Assembly: GCA_964598425.1 (NCBI GenBank)
Contig: CAZRBV010000010.1
Location: forward strand, 8,520-72,519
DNA length: 64,000 nucleotides
Reading direction: 5' to 3'
DNA from: UBA12567 sp964598425
GTDB lineage: Bacteria; Planctomycetota; Phycisphaerae; Phycisphaerales; SM1A02
Below the pieces are notes generated by a model. It did no database searches and was not told where the DNA came from. It worked only from the letters and a program-made list of their open reading frames with translations. The position numbers and the translations under genes are program-made. Positions 26,481 through 35,576 of this stretch are shown one piece after another (positions within the stretch are counted from its first letter, which is position 1; the number at the start of each line of letters is the position of its first letter).

Positions 26481-29400
26481 TCAGGAACCCGCGAGCAGCG
26501 CTTCCAGGGCCGCGCGGGCGCGGCGGAAGTCGGGTCGAAGTTCGACGGCTCGCTGCAGACTGTTGATGGCCGCCTGCCGCTCGCCAGTCTTCAGCTGGGC
26601 CGAGGCGAGGTGGAACCAGGCGAGCGCATAGTCCGGCGACGCAAGAACCGCGCGCTCGAGCGAGGCGACGGCATCTTGAGGCCTGCTCGTTTGCAGCAGG
26701 GCATACCCAAGGGCTGTGTGCATGCGGCCGTTCCCTGGCTCGGCTGTGGTGGCGAATTGCAGGTGGGGCAGCGCCGCATCGAACCGCTTTCGTCCGATCA
26801 GGAGATTCGCGTAGCGAAATCTGGCTGTTGGATCGTGCGGCGTCAGTGTGACCGCATCACCAAACGCGGTGACCGCCTCATCCAGATGTCCTTCCGCCTT
26901 GGCAGCGTCTCCATACTGCATCAGCCACACAGCTCGCGCGGGGCCCTCGAAAGAGCCGCTGAATGCGGTATCTCTGGGGACCGCAACGCCGCGGCGAAAG
27001 TAGCCCAGCGCTGCAGCTGTGTTTCCCTGCTGCGCATGCAGCTGCGCAAGATGGAAGAGTGATGGCGCGTGTGCTGGCTGCTCATCGACAATGGCCACCC
27101 ACATCGCGGCCGCTTCATCGGTTCGGCCAAGAAGCGACCGGGCCCACGCACTCTTTGAGCGAATCTCGATGTCATCTGGTGCTGTCGTGAGCGCACGATC
27201 GAGAAGATCCGCCGCCTCGGCAACAGAGGCAGCACTTGCCCGCGAAGGAAGCAGGAGCAACGTGGCAAGTGCCAGACTGGCGTCGGTGTCACGCGACGCG
27301 AGGCTGGCGGCCCGCCGGAGCAGTGCCTCGGCCTTCTCGATGTCGCCGCCGATATAGGCAATCTGCGCTCGGATAACGATTGGAGATGGAAGCAGGCAGA
27401 GATCTGTGACCTCTTCCAGCCACGGGTCGGCAGGCTGCAGCCCCATGTCGACGGCGGCCAGTGGCCCGGCCGCGCTACCATGGACACGCGATCGGGCGTG
27501 GGCCAGAAGCGGGGCAGCGGCAGGAATATCTTTGCCATCAAGAATCTCGACAACTGCTGACCAGTCCTGCCTCGATGCTGCGAGCTGAGCCAGCCCCGTG
27601 ATTGCTTCCGGTCGATCGCCTGCCCTGTGAAAGGCGAGTTCTGCGGCAGAGAGGTTTCCTTGGCCCAGATACAGTTCACCAAGCCTCGATTGAACAGGCT
27701 CATACGCTGCCCCGAGCGCGGCGGCTCGTTCGAAATGGCGAAGCGCAGCATCGCTGTCGCCAACGCGCAGGTCCAAGAGGCCCCGGTAGTAGGGCCAGCG
27801 AGGGTTGGACGGGGTCAAGTGCTCGGCTTCGGCGTAGGCGGCGTCAGCTTCCGCGGGCGCGGCGTTGGCGTGCAGGATCATGCCCCTCTCGCCGGCTGTT
27901 GATGCCTCCGCGGCGGCTGCCCGCACCGCTTCCGGCAGTGCTGGCTCCACGGTTTCGGGACTCAACTCGGGTGTCAGCCCGAGATTGGTCCACCGGACGA
28001 TTCGAGGCACCCGCTCAAACGGCGGATACAGCGCCATGCCGCCAGCCACAATGTCCGGCCGCCCGTCGGCATCAAAATCGCCTGCGGCAGCTGTGACAAG
28101 GTGAGTGGTCGATGCGTCAAGATCCTGGGCCACAAACTGGCCGCCCTGCTGCTGAGCCCACCATCGCATGCTCGGTGTTTGAGGCTGTTCCCACGTGGCA
28201 AACTCACTCACCGCTGCGATGTCCTGGTCACCGTCACCATCGAAATCCGCGATCATCGGCCCGTAGGCGCCATCGAATTGGCCGAGGCGATGGAATGCGA
28301 ACCGGTAGTTTCCGAGGTTCTCAAGCCACTGAACGCCATGCGTTGGCAGGGGACGGTATCCAACGGATACGAAAGCGTCTCCGTTGGTCCAGGCGATGTC
28401 AGGATCGCCATCATCGTCGATGTCGCCGATGGCAATGCCGCTACTGGAGAAGTCCGCATCGGGAACATCGTGTAGCACGATCGGGGTGAAGACGCCGCGG
28501 CCATCATTGATGAATGCCTGAACGGTTTCCCACTCCTGTGAGAACAGCACCACTATGTCGAGGTCGCCGTCACCATCCAGATCAGCTAAGGGACCGTGAA
28601 TAGCACCCGACCTGTCCATGAGATGGTGGCTGGCGAACTCCCAGTTCCCGAGATTCTCCATCCAACGGATTTCGCCCTGGACGTAGCCAAACTGCGACAC
28701 GGCAAGATCTACGTCACCGTCGCCGTCGATGTCTCCGGGTTGAACATCGGTCACGCGACGGATGCCGTCTATGAGCGTCCGCGACGTGAACGACTGTGCG
28801 CCATCATTCTCAAGCACAACTACGCTGCCAATATCGTCGTTCGACGGAAGCATGACGCCCATGGCAGCGACAATGACATCGAGGTCTCCGTCGGCGTCGA
28901 TATCAGCGACTTCGGCATGGACGGGCGCATCGATGGGCTCGCCAAGCGGTGACTCGCTGAACTGACCATCACCCGTTTGCCGCAGCCATGTCACCTGATG
29001 CCTCGCGACGTCACATGCGATGACATCGAGGTGTCCATCACGATCAAGATCCGTTGCAAGAACGTGCGCGATGAGCGGCTGCTCCGAATCATTGGCACGA
29101 CTGCCGATCGGCTCAGCGGGGGCGAGGTGGAGTGCGGGCCCGGTGTGATGGCTCGTCGCGGCACGGTCGGAGGGGATGACTTCGTATGCTCCAGCGGAAG
29201 ATGGTCGGTCCGCAGACAGCTCGTGTTGCGCAAAGGCGCCGATGTCGGCAACATCCTGATCGCTTCCTCCCGAAGCAAGCCACCCGGGCATGACTGAACC
29301 TGGCTGGCCGAACCGAATCTTGTGCATGAGCACTTCAGGCGATTCCGCCGCGAGTGTCCCGATCCCGCGCGGGGCGTCGCGCGTTCCGAAGTTGAGCCAT

Positions 29401-29909
29401 GTTCCGTTCGGCCCGTGGCAGACGGCGCATTGCATCAGCCCCTTGCGTCCACGTTCAAAGTGGTGGCGTCCCTGCGCCGTGTTGCCTTTGAATCGGCCGC
29501 TCTCATCGATGAACCGATCAGGGTCGATCGCGCCGCCGCGAAGATAGGCCAGAAGATCCTCAAGGTCCTGGTCTGACAGCCCCATGTCAAGAAGCCCGTG
29601 TCCGCCCATCGCCACTGGGCGGCGGAGGTCGTGAAGTACTTGGGCGTCTGTTCGATCAGCGACCGAAATGTTCGGCTCGTTCCAGCCGTGGCAGGTCACA
29701 CAGCGGAACGACTCGGTGCCAGTTTGATTCGTGGCACGTGGGGGAACGCCGCTCGGTGCGGGCTGCTGCGCCTCAGTCCACCAGCGATCCCAGAGACGAC
29801 CGCCGCGAACGATGTGTTCAAGCTGCGATGGAGGTGAAGAACCTGCCGAGGCGTGCGCCACAAGCACGGCGAGCGTCGCACTGCCACGTATGAGCGCGCA
29901 GCTACGCAT
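26481..29909 (-). CDS. Diheme cytochrome c / VCBS-propeller / TPR fusion protein
   Basis: The 1142-residue protein begins with a signal peptide (about 1-22). Two CxxCH heme sites follow, CVTCH at 70-74 and CAVCH at 161-165, with a Met near 208 as a possible distal ligand. From about 285 to 660 come repeated VCBS/FG-GAP units (DxDxDGDxDI). From about 690 to the end there are about ten tetratricopeptide repeats. It should therefore be a periplasmic electron-transfer protein with a propeller and a protein-binding solenoid. I know of no named family with this order. The start overlaps the end of the second fluoride channel gene by eight bases, so it belongs to that operon. Confidence 0.85.
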   Translation of the reverse strand: MRSCALIRGSATLAVLVAHASAGSSPPSQLEHIVRGGRLWDRWWTEAQQPAPSGVPPRATNQTGTESFRCVTCHGWNEPNISVADRTDAQVLHDLRRPVAMGGHGLLDMGLSDQDLEDLLAYLRGGAIDPDRFIDESGRFKGNTAQGRHHFERGRKGLMQCAVCHGPNGTWLNFGTRDAPRGIGTLAAESPEVLMHKIRFGQPGSVMPGWLASGGSDQDVADIGAFAQHELSADRPSSAGAYEVIPSDRAATSHHTGPALHLAPAEPIGSRANDSEQPLIAHVLATDLDRDGHLDVIACDVARHQVTWLRQTGDGQFSESPLGEPIDAPVHAEVADIDADGDLDVIVAAMGVMLPSNDDIGSVVVLENDGAQSFTSRTLIDGIRRVTDVQPGDIDGDGDVDLAVSQFGYVQGEIRWMENLGNWEFASHHLMDRSGAIHGPLADLDGDGDLDIVVLFSQEWETVQAFINDGRGVFTPIVLHDVPDADFSSSGIAIGDIDDDGDPDIAWTNGDAFVSVGYRPLPTHGVQWLENLGNYRFAFHRLGQFDGAYGPMIADFDGDGDQDIAAVSEFATWEQPQTPSMRWWAQQQGGQFVAQDLDASTTHLVTAAAGDFDADGRPDIVAGGMALYPPFERVPRIVRWTNLGLTPELSPETVEPALPEAVRAAAAEASTAGERGMILHANAAPAEADAAYAEAEHLTPSNPRWPYYRGLLDLRVGDSDAALRHFERAAALGAAYEPVQSRLGELYLGQGNLSAAELAFHRAGDRPEAITGLAQLAASRQDWSAVVEILDGKDIPAAAPLLAHARSRVHGSAAGPLAAVDMGLQPADPWLEEVTDLCLLPSPIVIRAQIAYIGGDIEKAEALLRRAASLASRDTDASLALATLLLLPSRASAASVAEAADLLDRALTTAPDDIEIRSKSAWARSLLGRTDEAAAMWVAIVDEQPAHAPSLFHLAQLHAQQGNTAAALGYFRRGVAVPRDTAFSGSFEGPARAVWLMQYGDAAKAEGHLDEAVTAFGDAVTLTPHDPTARFRYANLLIGRKRFDAALPHLQFATTAEPGNGRMHTALGYALLQTSRPQDAVASLERAVLASPDYALAWFHLASAQLKTGERQAAINSLQRAVELRPDFRRARAALEALLAGS

Positions 29910-30417
29910 GGCGCGATTCTACGCGTCGCAGGCCGAGCTCCAAACCAGCAATGGCTGCGGCGACTCCCACGATCATGGACAGGCCGACATTGAGGGCCGC
30001 TTCAAACACGTTTCCTGATTCCGACAGCACGACAACATCAAGCGCAAAGGAGCTGAAGGTCGTGAATCCACCGAGCAAACCGGTCATGAGAAAGCTGCTC
30101 TCAAGCCGAAGTCGCTGCTGTGATCTGGCGACTTCCGGAGCAGGCAGCGTGGGATCCGGCGTCAGTACGCCGAGCCAATGTGCGAGGCGGTGCCGCTGCG
30201 GAAGTGCGGCGAGAGGGCTTGCGCCATCCCGTCTCAGCCGGCATTCCAGCCAGACGAGGAGAACACCAATTGTGAAGCATCCGATCACATTGACGATGAG
30301 AATGACGCACCACGGTGGCAATCCGATCCTGCCCCCGCCCCATTCGGCGAGCCCGCGCATCACGGCTCCCAGCGCGCCGCCGATCAGGACGAGTGCCACA
30401 GTCCAAAGACCGATCAT
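29902..30417 (-). CDS. crcB: Fluoride ion channel Fluc/CrcB, second subunit (with inserted loop)
   Basis: Fluc proteins are four-helix channels that expel fluoride as antiparallel dimers. In 171 residues the family motifs are VNVIGCFTIGVLL in TM2 and GLLGGFTTFSSFALDVV in TM3 (Phe-box). About 45 extra residues rich in Arg, Pro and Leu separate TM2 and TM3, giving a longer protein than the usual 125. The start at 30417 overlaps the first crcB stop (ATGA). Two adjacent crcB genes often encode a heterodimer. No fluoride riboswitch was seen upstream. Confidence 0.88.
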   Translation of the reverse strand: MIGLWTVALVLIGGALGAVMRGLAEWGGGRIGLPPWCVILIVNVIGCFTIGVLLVWLECRLRRDGASPLAALPQRHRLAHWLGVLTPDPTLPAPEVARSQQRLRLESSFLMTGLLGGFTTFSSFALDVVVLSESGNVFEAALNVGLSMIVGVAAAIAGLELGLRRVESRHA

Positions 30418-30797
30418 GCTGCTGCTCCGAACCAGGTGGCCCCAATCGCCCGGCCAAGCAGGACCAACGGGATTCCCGCGGCGAGCGAGAGCATGCTGCA
30501 CCAGGCCAGCTGCGCCCATGCCCGAGTCACGGTCATGAGGGCCAGATCAAGCGCGAAACTGCTGAACGTTGTCAGAGCGCCAGCAAACCCGGTCATCATC
30601 AGTGCTGTGGACCACGGGCTCTCGGATCCACTGCCAGCGGCAAGTCCGATGATGAGGCACCCCAGAAGATTGGCGGCCAGCACGCCCGTCCATCCCGGCC
30701 ACCTGCTCAGTCTCGCCTGAGTCACGACGATCGCATAGCGGGCGGCGGCTCCACTTCCTCCCCCGAGGGCGATCAATCCAATGTCGCTGATGCTCAC
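30414..30797 (-). CDS. crcB: Fluoride ion channel Fluc/CrcB, first subunit
   Basis: The 127-residue protein is of standard length with four membrane segments. The N-terminal GGGSGAAARYAI, AANLLGCLIIGL in TM2 and GFAGALTTFSSFALDL in TM3 identify the family. It is the first gene of a coupled set: its stop overlaps the second crcB, which overlaps the diheme fusion gene. The divergent K+ channel gene starts 64 bases away, so a shared control region lies at 30798-30861. Confidence 0.92.
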   Translation of the reverse strand: MSISDIGLIALGGGSGAAARYAIVVTQARLSRWPGWTGVLAANLLGCLIIGLAAGSGSESPWSTALMMTGFAGALTTFSSFALDLALMTVTRAWAQLAWCSMLSLAAGIPLVLLGRAIGATWFGAAA

Positions 30798-30861
30798 ACG
30801 GGCATGCTACCCACCGCCACGCCCGACGCGTTCGGCCGCAACATGTCACACTGTGGCAGCA

Positions 30862-31581
30862 ATGATTCTTCCGAGCAAATGGTGGCGGCGAACTCTCGAG
30901 GGGAGGGTGATGCCACTGCTCATCGGCATGTTGGTATTGCTGCCGCTGTATCCATTTCTGGAAGGCCAGCGAGGATCGCAGTCAGGGATTCTTGTGCAAC
31001 TCGCGTTCTCGGCATTGATCGCGCTTGGAGTCATGGCGGTCGCTGCGAGGCCGCGGCTCCTGGCATTCGGTGTGCTGTTGGCAGCACCAGCTGTGGTACT
31101 CAATTTCCTGCCCTCGCAGGACCCCGTGATCGTGATACTTGATGCCGCTTCGGGACTGGCCTTTTTTCTCTTTGCAACCGTAGCAGTCACGCGCGAAGTT
31201 GTTCGTAGGCGGATTCACCCCTCGGATCTCGTGACTGGCGGCATCGCGATCTATCTGCTCATCGGGTTCACGTTCATGCATGTCTACCGCCTGATCGGCG
31301 CCATCACGCCGGAGGCCTTTGTCTTCAGCGATGGCCAAACGCACGCGTGGAACTGGGCTGACTATCTGTACTACTCGTTCGTCACACTGACAACGCTGGG
31401 CTTCGGGGACATTCGCCCCGTTGCGAGATTTGCGGAGTCCGTTTCGATCTCCGAAGCGATTATCGGGCCGCTGTTCATCGCGGTGTTCATCGCTTCGCTT
31501 CTGCATATTCAGATGCGCTCAGCGGGGAATCCGCAGAGAGATCGTGATCGCTGGCCACGGTCCCGAGGGCGGCGCGAGTAG
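30862..31581 (+). CDS. Two-TM type potassium channel (ion channel family)
   Basis: The 239-residue protein has about four N-terminal hydrophobic segments, then a pore module: outer helix (GGIAIYLLIGFTFMHV), pore helix YYSFVTLTT, selectivity filter LGFGDI and a final membrane helix. GFGD instead of GYGD is a common bacterial variant. No RCK or cyclic-nucleotide domain follows; the C-terminus is a short Arg-rich tail. The ATG at 30862 was chosen; earlier in-frame starts lie in the divergent promoter region. Selectivity for K+ is inferred from the filter. Confidence 0.85.
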   Translation: MILPSKWWRRTLEGRVMPLLIGMLVLLPLYPFLEGQRGSQSGILVQLAFSALIALGVMAVAARPRLLAFGVLLAAPAVVLNFLPSQDPVIVILDAASGLAFFLFATVAVTREVVRRRIHPSDLVTGGIAIYLLIGFTFMHVYRLIGAITPEAFVFSDGQTHAWNWADYLYYSFVTLTTLGFGDIRPVARFAESVSISEAIIGPLFIAVFIASLLHIQMRSAGNPQRDRDRWPRSRGRRE

Positions 31582-31628
31582 CGGCTCCACCGGGGGCCGT
31601 GCGAATCGAGGACGACGCGCTCCAGACG

Positions 31629-32267
<639 letters not shown>

Positions 32268-32381
32268 GTGGCCTCTCCTCGTAAATGGTCGTGCAGACTG
32301 CCTCATGCTACCGTATCGATTTGACTTGAAGCCAAGCGGACATCATCATCCGTATTCAACCACGTGAGGACTGACCGACCC

Positions 32382-32501
32382 ATGAGCGAATCTGACAACA
32401 CTCAAAGCGGCGAGAGCGGCGGCTTCGGCTGCTGGGCGATGGTGATCATCGCGATCATTGTCATATTCGCAGTCATCGTGGGCTATCTGGTTCTGGTCTG
32501 A
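32382..32501 (+). CDS. 39-residue single-span membrane microprotein
   Basis: MSESDNTQSGESGGFGCW is followed by one hydrophobic helix of about 20 residues rich in Ile and Val and ends at a TGA at 32499. A GAGGA sequence lies about ten bases upstream of the ATG. The polar Ser/Gly/Glu head and single span suggest a small inner-membrane protein of unknown role. Its last 29 bases are antisense to the end of the esterase gene. It could be spurious, but composition and ribosome site favour a real gene. Confidence 0.5.
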   Translation: MSESDNTQSGESGGFGCWAMVIIAIIVIFAVIVGYLVLV

Positions 32502-33162
32502 ACCCACTGCACCAATTCCGAAGCGCCAGCAAGGTGGCCGGGCCAATGCCGTGCCCGACCGGCTCTTCGCACCAGGTGATCGCAGCGGGCGTGTTTTCCT
32601 CGTAGAAGGCTCGGATGGCATGCCCCGATGTGAGAGGGATCAACTCATCATGTGATCCATGCGAGAGAAAGACCGGTGTCTCTGCTGGAACGCCCTCGCC
32701 TGAGCCGAAGATCTCGGGAACGATGCGGCCGCTGCACGCAGCCAGGCCTCGCATGGGCATGTGCTCATTGAGCAGGAGCGCGTGCCCCAGCATCGCGCCC
32801 TGACTGAACCCGAGGATGACGGTGTTCTCGATGCTGCACCCCGCTTCGGCGACCGCAGCTGGAAGCGCTGCTGCCAACTGTGACAAGGCCTCTCGGGCGC
32901 CATCGATGTCGAGCCTGAAGCCCCCCATGTTGTCCGGTGCGATGTGGAACCACGCCCGACCACCGGGCATCCCCGCCGGACCGAGGTCGAACGGTGCTTC
33001 CGCCGCGACGGCCGTCCAGGAGGGCGCGATTTCATCACGCAGTGGAAGGAGGTCGTGGGCATTCGCGCCGTAGCCGTGGAGGAGCACGATGCATCCATCT
33101 GAGGGCTCGGAACGTGGAGCTGGCGGTGTGACAATCGTTCGAAGTGGAGGGAGATTGGTCAT
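32473..33162 (-). CDS. Phospholipase/carboxylesterase family alpha/beta hydrolase
   Basis: The 229-residue protein has the oxyanion segment VLLHGYGANAHDLLPL, the nucleophile elbow GFSQGA, the acid in SHGSHDELIP and the catalytic His in VGHGI, the layout of the Abhydrolase_2 (YpfH-like carboxylesterase) family. There is no signal peptide. The start overlaps the EamA gene stop by four bases (ATGA), so it is the third gene of a coupled set with the beta-CASP protein and the transporter. The substrate is unknown; these enzymes act on short acyl esters. Confidence 0.9.
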   Translation of the reverse strand: MTNLPPLRTIVTPPAPRSEPSDGCIVLLHGYGANAHDLLPLRDEIAPSWTAVAAEAPFDLGPAGMPGGRAWFHIAPDNMGGFRLDIDGAREALSQLAAALPAAVAEAGCSIENTVILGFSQGAMLGHALLLNEHMPMRGLAACSGRIVPEIFGSGEGVPAETPVFLSHGSHDELIPLTSGHAIRAFYEENTPAAITWCEEPVGHGIGPATLLALRNWCSGFRPEPDSPR

Positions 33163-34067
33163 GGGCCGCGCATGCTACCGAGCCGCGCAAGCACAATCCC
33201 GATGATGACAACGGCTCCCGCGGCAATCTGGCTTCCGCCGAGGCCCTCGCCGAGCATCAGCCAGCCCCAGACCGAGGTCGCCACCGGTTGAAGCAGAAGG
33301 GTGACCGCCGCCATGGAGGCGGGGAGCGTGGAGAGTGACCAGACAATCAGCCCCTGCCCGAGGCAATGCGGCACAATGGCAAGCAGCACCAGCCATCCCC
33401 AGGCGGCAGCCTCGCCGGGGAGCAGCGACTCTCCTGTGACCAGTACGGCGGCCAACAGGATGATGCTCGATGCCAGCGTGCCGACTGCCATCAGAGTCAG
33501 CGCCGAGAACCGCACGCGAAGCACCTTGACCGACAGGATGTAGCCCGCATAGAAGACCGCTGTGACCATCGCCAGGAGGTCGCCTCGCATTCGCAGCGGG
33601 TGATCCGCTGGTCCTGTGGCGGCGGTAACGAGCCAGAACACCCCGCCGAGGGCAAGCACCGCGCCGACCACATACCTGCCGTCAAGGCGTTCACGCAGCC
33701 ACAGCCAACTGGCGAGTCCAACGATGACGACGGCGAGGTTCGCCAGCAGCGTCGCGCTGGCCGCCGTTGTCCAGGCAAACGACAGGTGCCATGTCAGCAG
33801 GTCTCCGGCAAAGAACGCGCCCGGGATGAGGAGCGGCCACCAACTTGCCAGGTGACCGGGGTTCTTCGCTCTGTGGGATGACTGCCTGACACACATGAGC
33901 GTCCACAGAATCGGAACCGCCAGCGTGGTTCTCCAGAAGGCAGATCCGATCCAACCGATTTCGGATCCTTGAACTGCCAGCTTCGCCAGCGGCGAAGCAA
34001 ATGAGATGCCGATGACACCGGCCAGCAGTGCGGCGATGGCCCAGCCTGCATGAGCGGATCGAGTCAT
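33159..34067 (-). CDS. EamA/DMT family transporter
   Basis: The 302-residue protein has ten predicted membrane segments formed by two repeats of five, with the first-repeat start AALLAGVIGISFASPLAKLAV and the second-repeat features typical of drug/metabolite transporters (for example LPASMAAVTLLLQPVATSVWGWLMLGE). Such proteins usually export metabolites or amino acids. It overlaps the upstream beta-CASP gene and the downstream esterase gene by four bases each. The substrate is unknown. Confidence 0.9.
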   Translation of the reverse strand: MTRSAHAGWAIAALLAGVIGISFASPLAKLAVQGSEIGWIGSAFWRTTLAVPILWTLMCVRQSSHRAKNPGHLASWWPLLIPGAFFAGDLLTWHLSFAWTTAASATLLANLAVVIVGLASWLWLRERLDGRYVVGAVLALGGVFWLVTAATGPADHPLRMRGDLLAMVTAVFYAGYILSVKVLRVRFSALTLMAVGTLASSIILLAAVLVTGESLLPGEAAAWGWLVLLAIVPHCLGQGLIVWSLSTLPASMAAVTLLLQPVATSVWGWLMLGEGLGGSQIAAGAVVIIGIVLARLGSMRGP

Positions 34068-35440
34068 ACGCTGACGCGCTCTCCGATCTGTGGCGTCGCA
34101 ACGTCATAGCCGTGCTGTCCCAACCTCGATGCGAATGCCGCCCTCGGTTCCGGGTCGCCGTGATGGAGCGCGACACGAGGCCGGCTGCCAGGCATGTTTG
34201 CGAGCCACCGCTCGAGCCCGATCGCGTCGGCGTGCCCGGAGAAGCACTGCAGCCTGTCAATCGGCGCCGCAATCGGAATCCACTGGCCCCGGAGTTTGAT
34301 GCGAGGCGGGTCGTCGACCAACCTGCCCACGACTGTTCCGGGCATGCAGAATCCTGCCAGGAGAACCCGGGCGTGGCGTGACGGAAGCCATCTGATGAGG
34401 TGCTCAACGATTGGGCCGGCATCGCCGAAGCCGCTGCCTGCGAGCACGATCGCCGGACCACGCAGATCCTTGATGACCTGCGCGGCCTGACGGCTTCGCA
34501 GTCTGCGCAGCTCCGGGAAGTCGAGCGGATCGATCCCCTGGGCGAGCAATGATTGCGCGCCTTGCGAGAGGTCTGCTGGATAGTCGGCGTGCATTGGCGC
34601 GACGACTGAGGCCATGAAGGAGTCAAGCATCACAGGCATGCCGAGTTGCCCTGCCCGCGAGAGCATTCCAAGCCGGTAGAGCAACTGCTGGGCGCGGCCG
34701 ATTGCAAATGTCGGGACGAGCACCACCTGCTCATCAATCCTCGCCGCCTGCAAGACGCGGCGGAGTAGCGTCTCCGGGGTGTCCTCAAGTTCGGGGTCTT
34801 CAACGTCCCCGCCCGGGCACTCCATGACAACCAGGTCTGCTGGTGGTGGTGGGGGTGGAGGCGGAAGTGGTTCCCCCAACTCATGTCCGAGGTCTCCCGA
34901 CACAAGTACCCGGCGTCCATCCGGTCCCTGAATGAGAGCGGAGGCAGCACCAAGAACGTGCCCCGCGGCGTGAAACGTCACGCTGATACCAGAGGAGACT
35001 TCACGGGGCGTCTGAACGGGAAGTGGCACGATCATGTCGCACACACGATCGACCTCACGCCTGTCGAAGAGGACGCCAAGCTGCGCAGCTGTAGCGGGGC
35101 GGTCGCCGTAGAGCCGCTGCTGAAGCCTGGCGGCGGCCCGAAGCACGATGGGGAGGAGTTCGGCTGTGGCGGGCGTTGCGAGCACCGGTCCCTTGAAGCC
35201 AAGACGAGGCAACATTGGCAGCCTGCCGCAGTGGTCGGCGTGGGCGTGGGTGATGATGACGGCGTCGAGCCACTCGGGGTGCTCGATCGGGATCGTCGCG
35301 TTGGCGAGCTCACGCTCAGGCGTGCCCTGGATAAGCCCGACGTCGACCGCAAGAAGTCGGCCACCCGATTCCACCAGCGTGCAGGCCCCCGTTACTTCGC
35401 CGGAAGCACCTGCCAGATGGACGTCAAGAGGCGATTTCAC
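34064..35440 (-). CDS. Metallo-beta-lactamase fold beta-CASP protein (RNA-processing nuclease-like)
   Basis: The 458-residue protein has the zinc-site motif THAHADHCG, the later HAAGHVLGAAS and SGDLGH, and the beta-CASP marks FSGHAD and LHHGD near the C-terminus, as in bacterial CPSF-like exonucleases. Motif A, usually ESTYG, reads ECPGG here: the acidic residue is kept but the rest has changed. A run of eight prolines precedes it. The start is taken as the GTG at 35440, since the frame further upstream runs into the divergent protease gene; the ribosome site is weak. First gene of a coupled set with EamA and the esterase. Confidence 0.82.
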   Translation of the reverse strand: MKSPLDVHLAGASGEVTGACTLVESGGRLLAVDVGLIQGTPERELANATIPIEHPEWLDAVIITHAHADHCGRLPMLPRLGFKGPVLATPATAELLPIVLRAAARLQQRLYGDRPATAAQLGVLFDRREVDRVCDMIVPLPVQTPREVSSGISVTFHAAGHVLGAASALIQGPDGRRVLVSGDLGHELGEPLPPPPPPPPADLVVMECPGGDVEDPELEDTPETLLRRVLQAARIDEQVVLVPTFAIGRAQQLLYRLGMLSRAGQLGMPVMLDSFMASVVAPMHADYPADLSQGAQSLLAQGIDPLDFPELRRLRSRQAAQVIKDLRGPAIVLAGSGFGDAGPIVEHLIRWLPSRHARVLLAGFCMPGTVVGRLVDDPPRIKLRGQWIPIAAPIDRLQCFSGHADAIGLERWLANMPGSRPRVALHHGDPEPRAAFASRLGQHGYDVATPQIGERVSV

Positions 35441-35576
35441 GCTGTTGTGGGTCTCAATACGGTGACTTCGGGGCCAGAATGGACATCTGCGGCCTTGGAT
35501 TGGGCTGGCGAGAGGGTACAGTGAGTGGGCAGTGGGGTTACTGCCCGAGATTGCTCGGGTCCGAGAGGAGACTTGA

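Noticed and set aside
30798..30861. Possible fluoride riboswitch before the crcB pair
   Set aside because: The leader is only 64 bases, and I could not find the conserved pseudoknot elements of the crcB motif on the minus strand.
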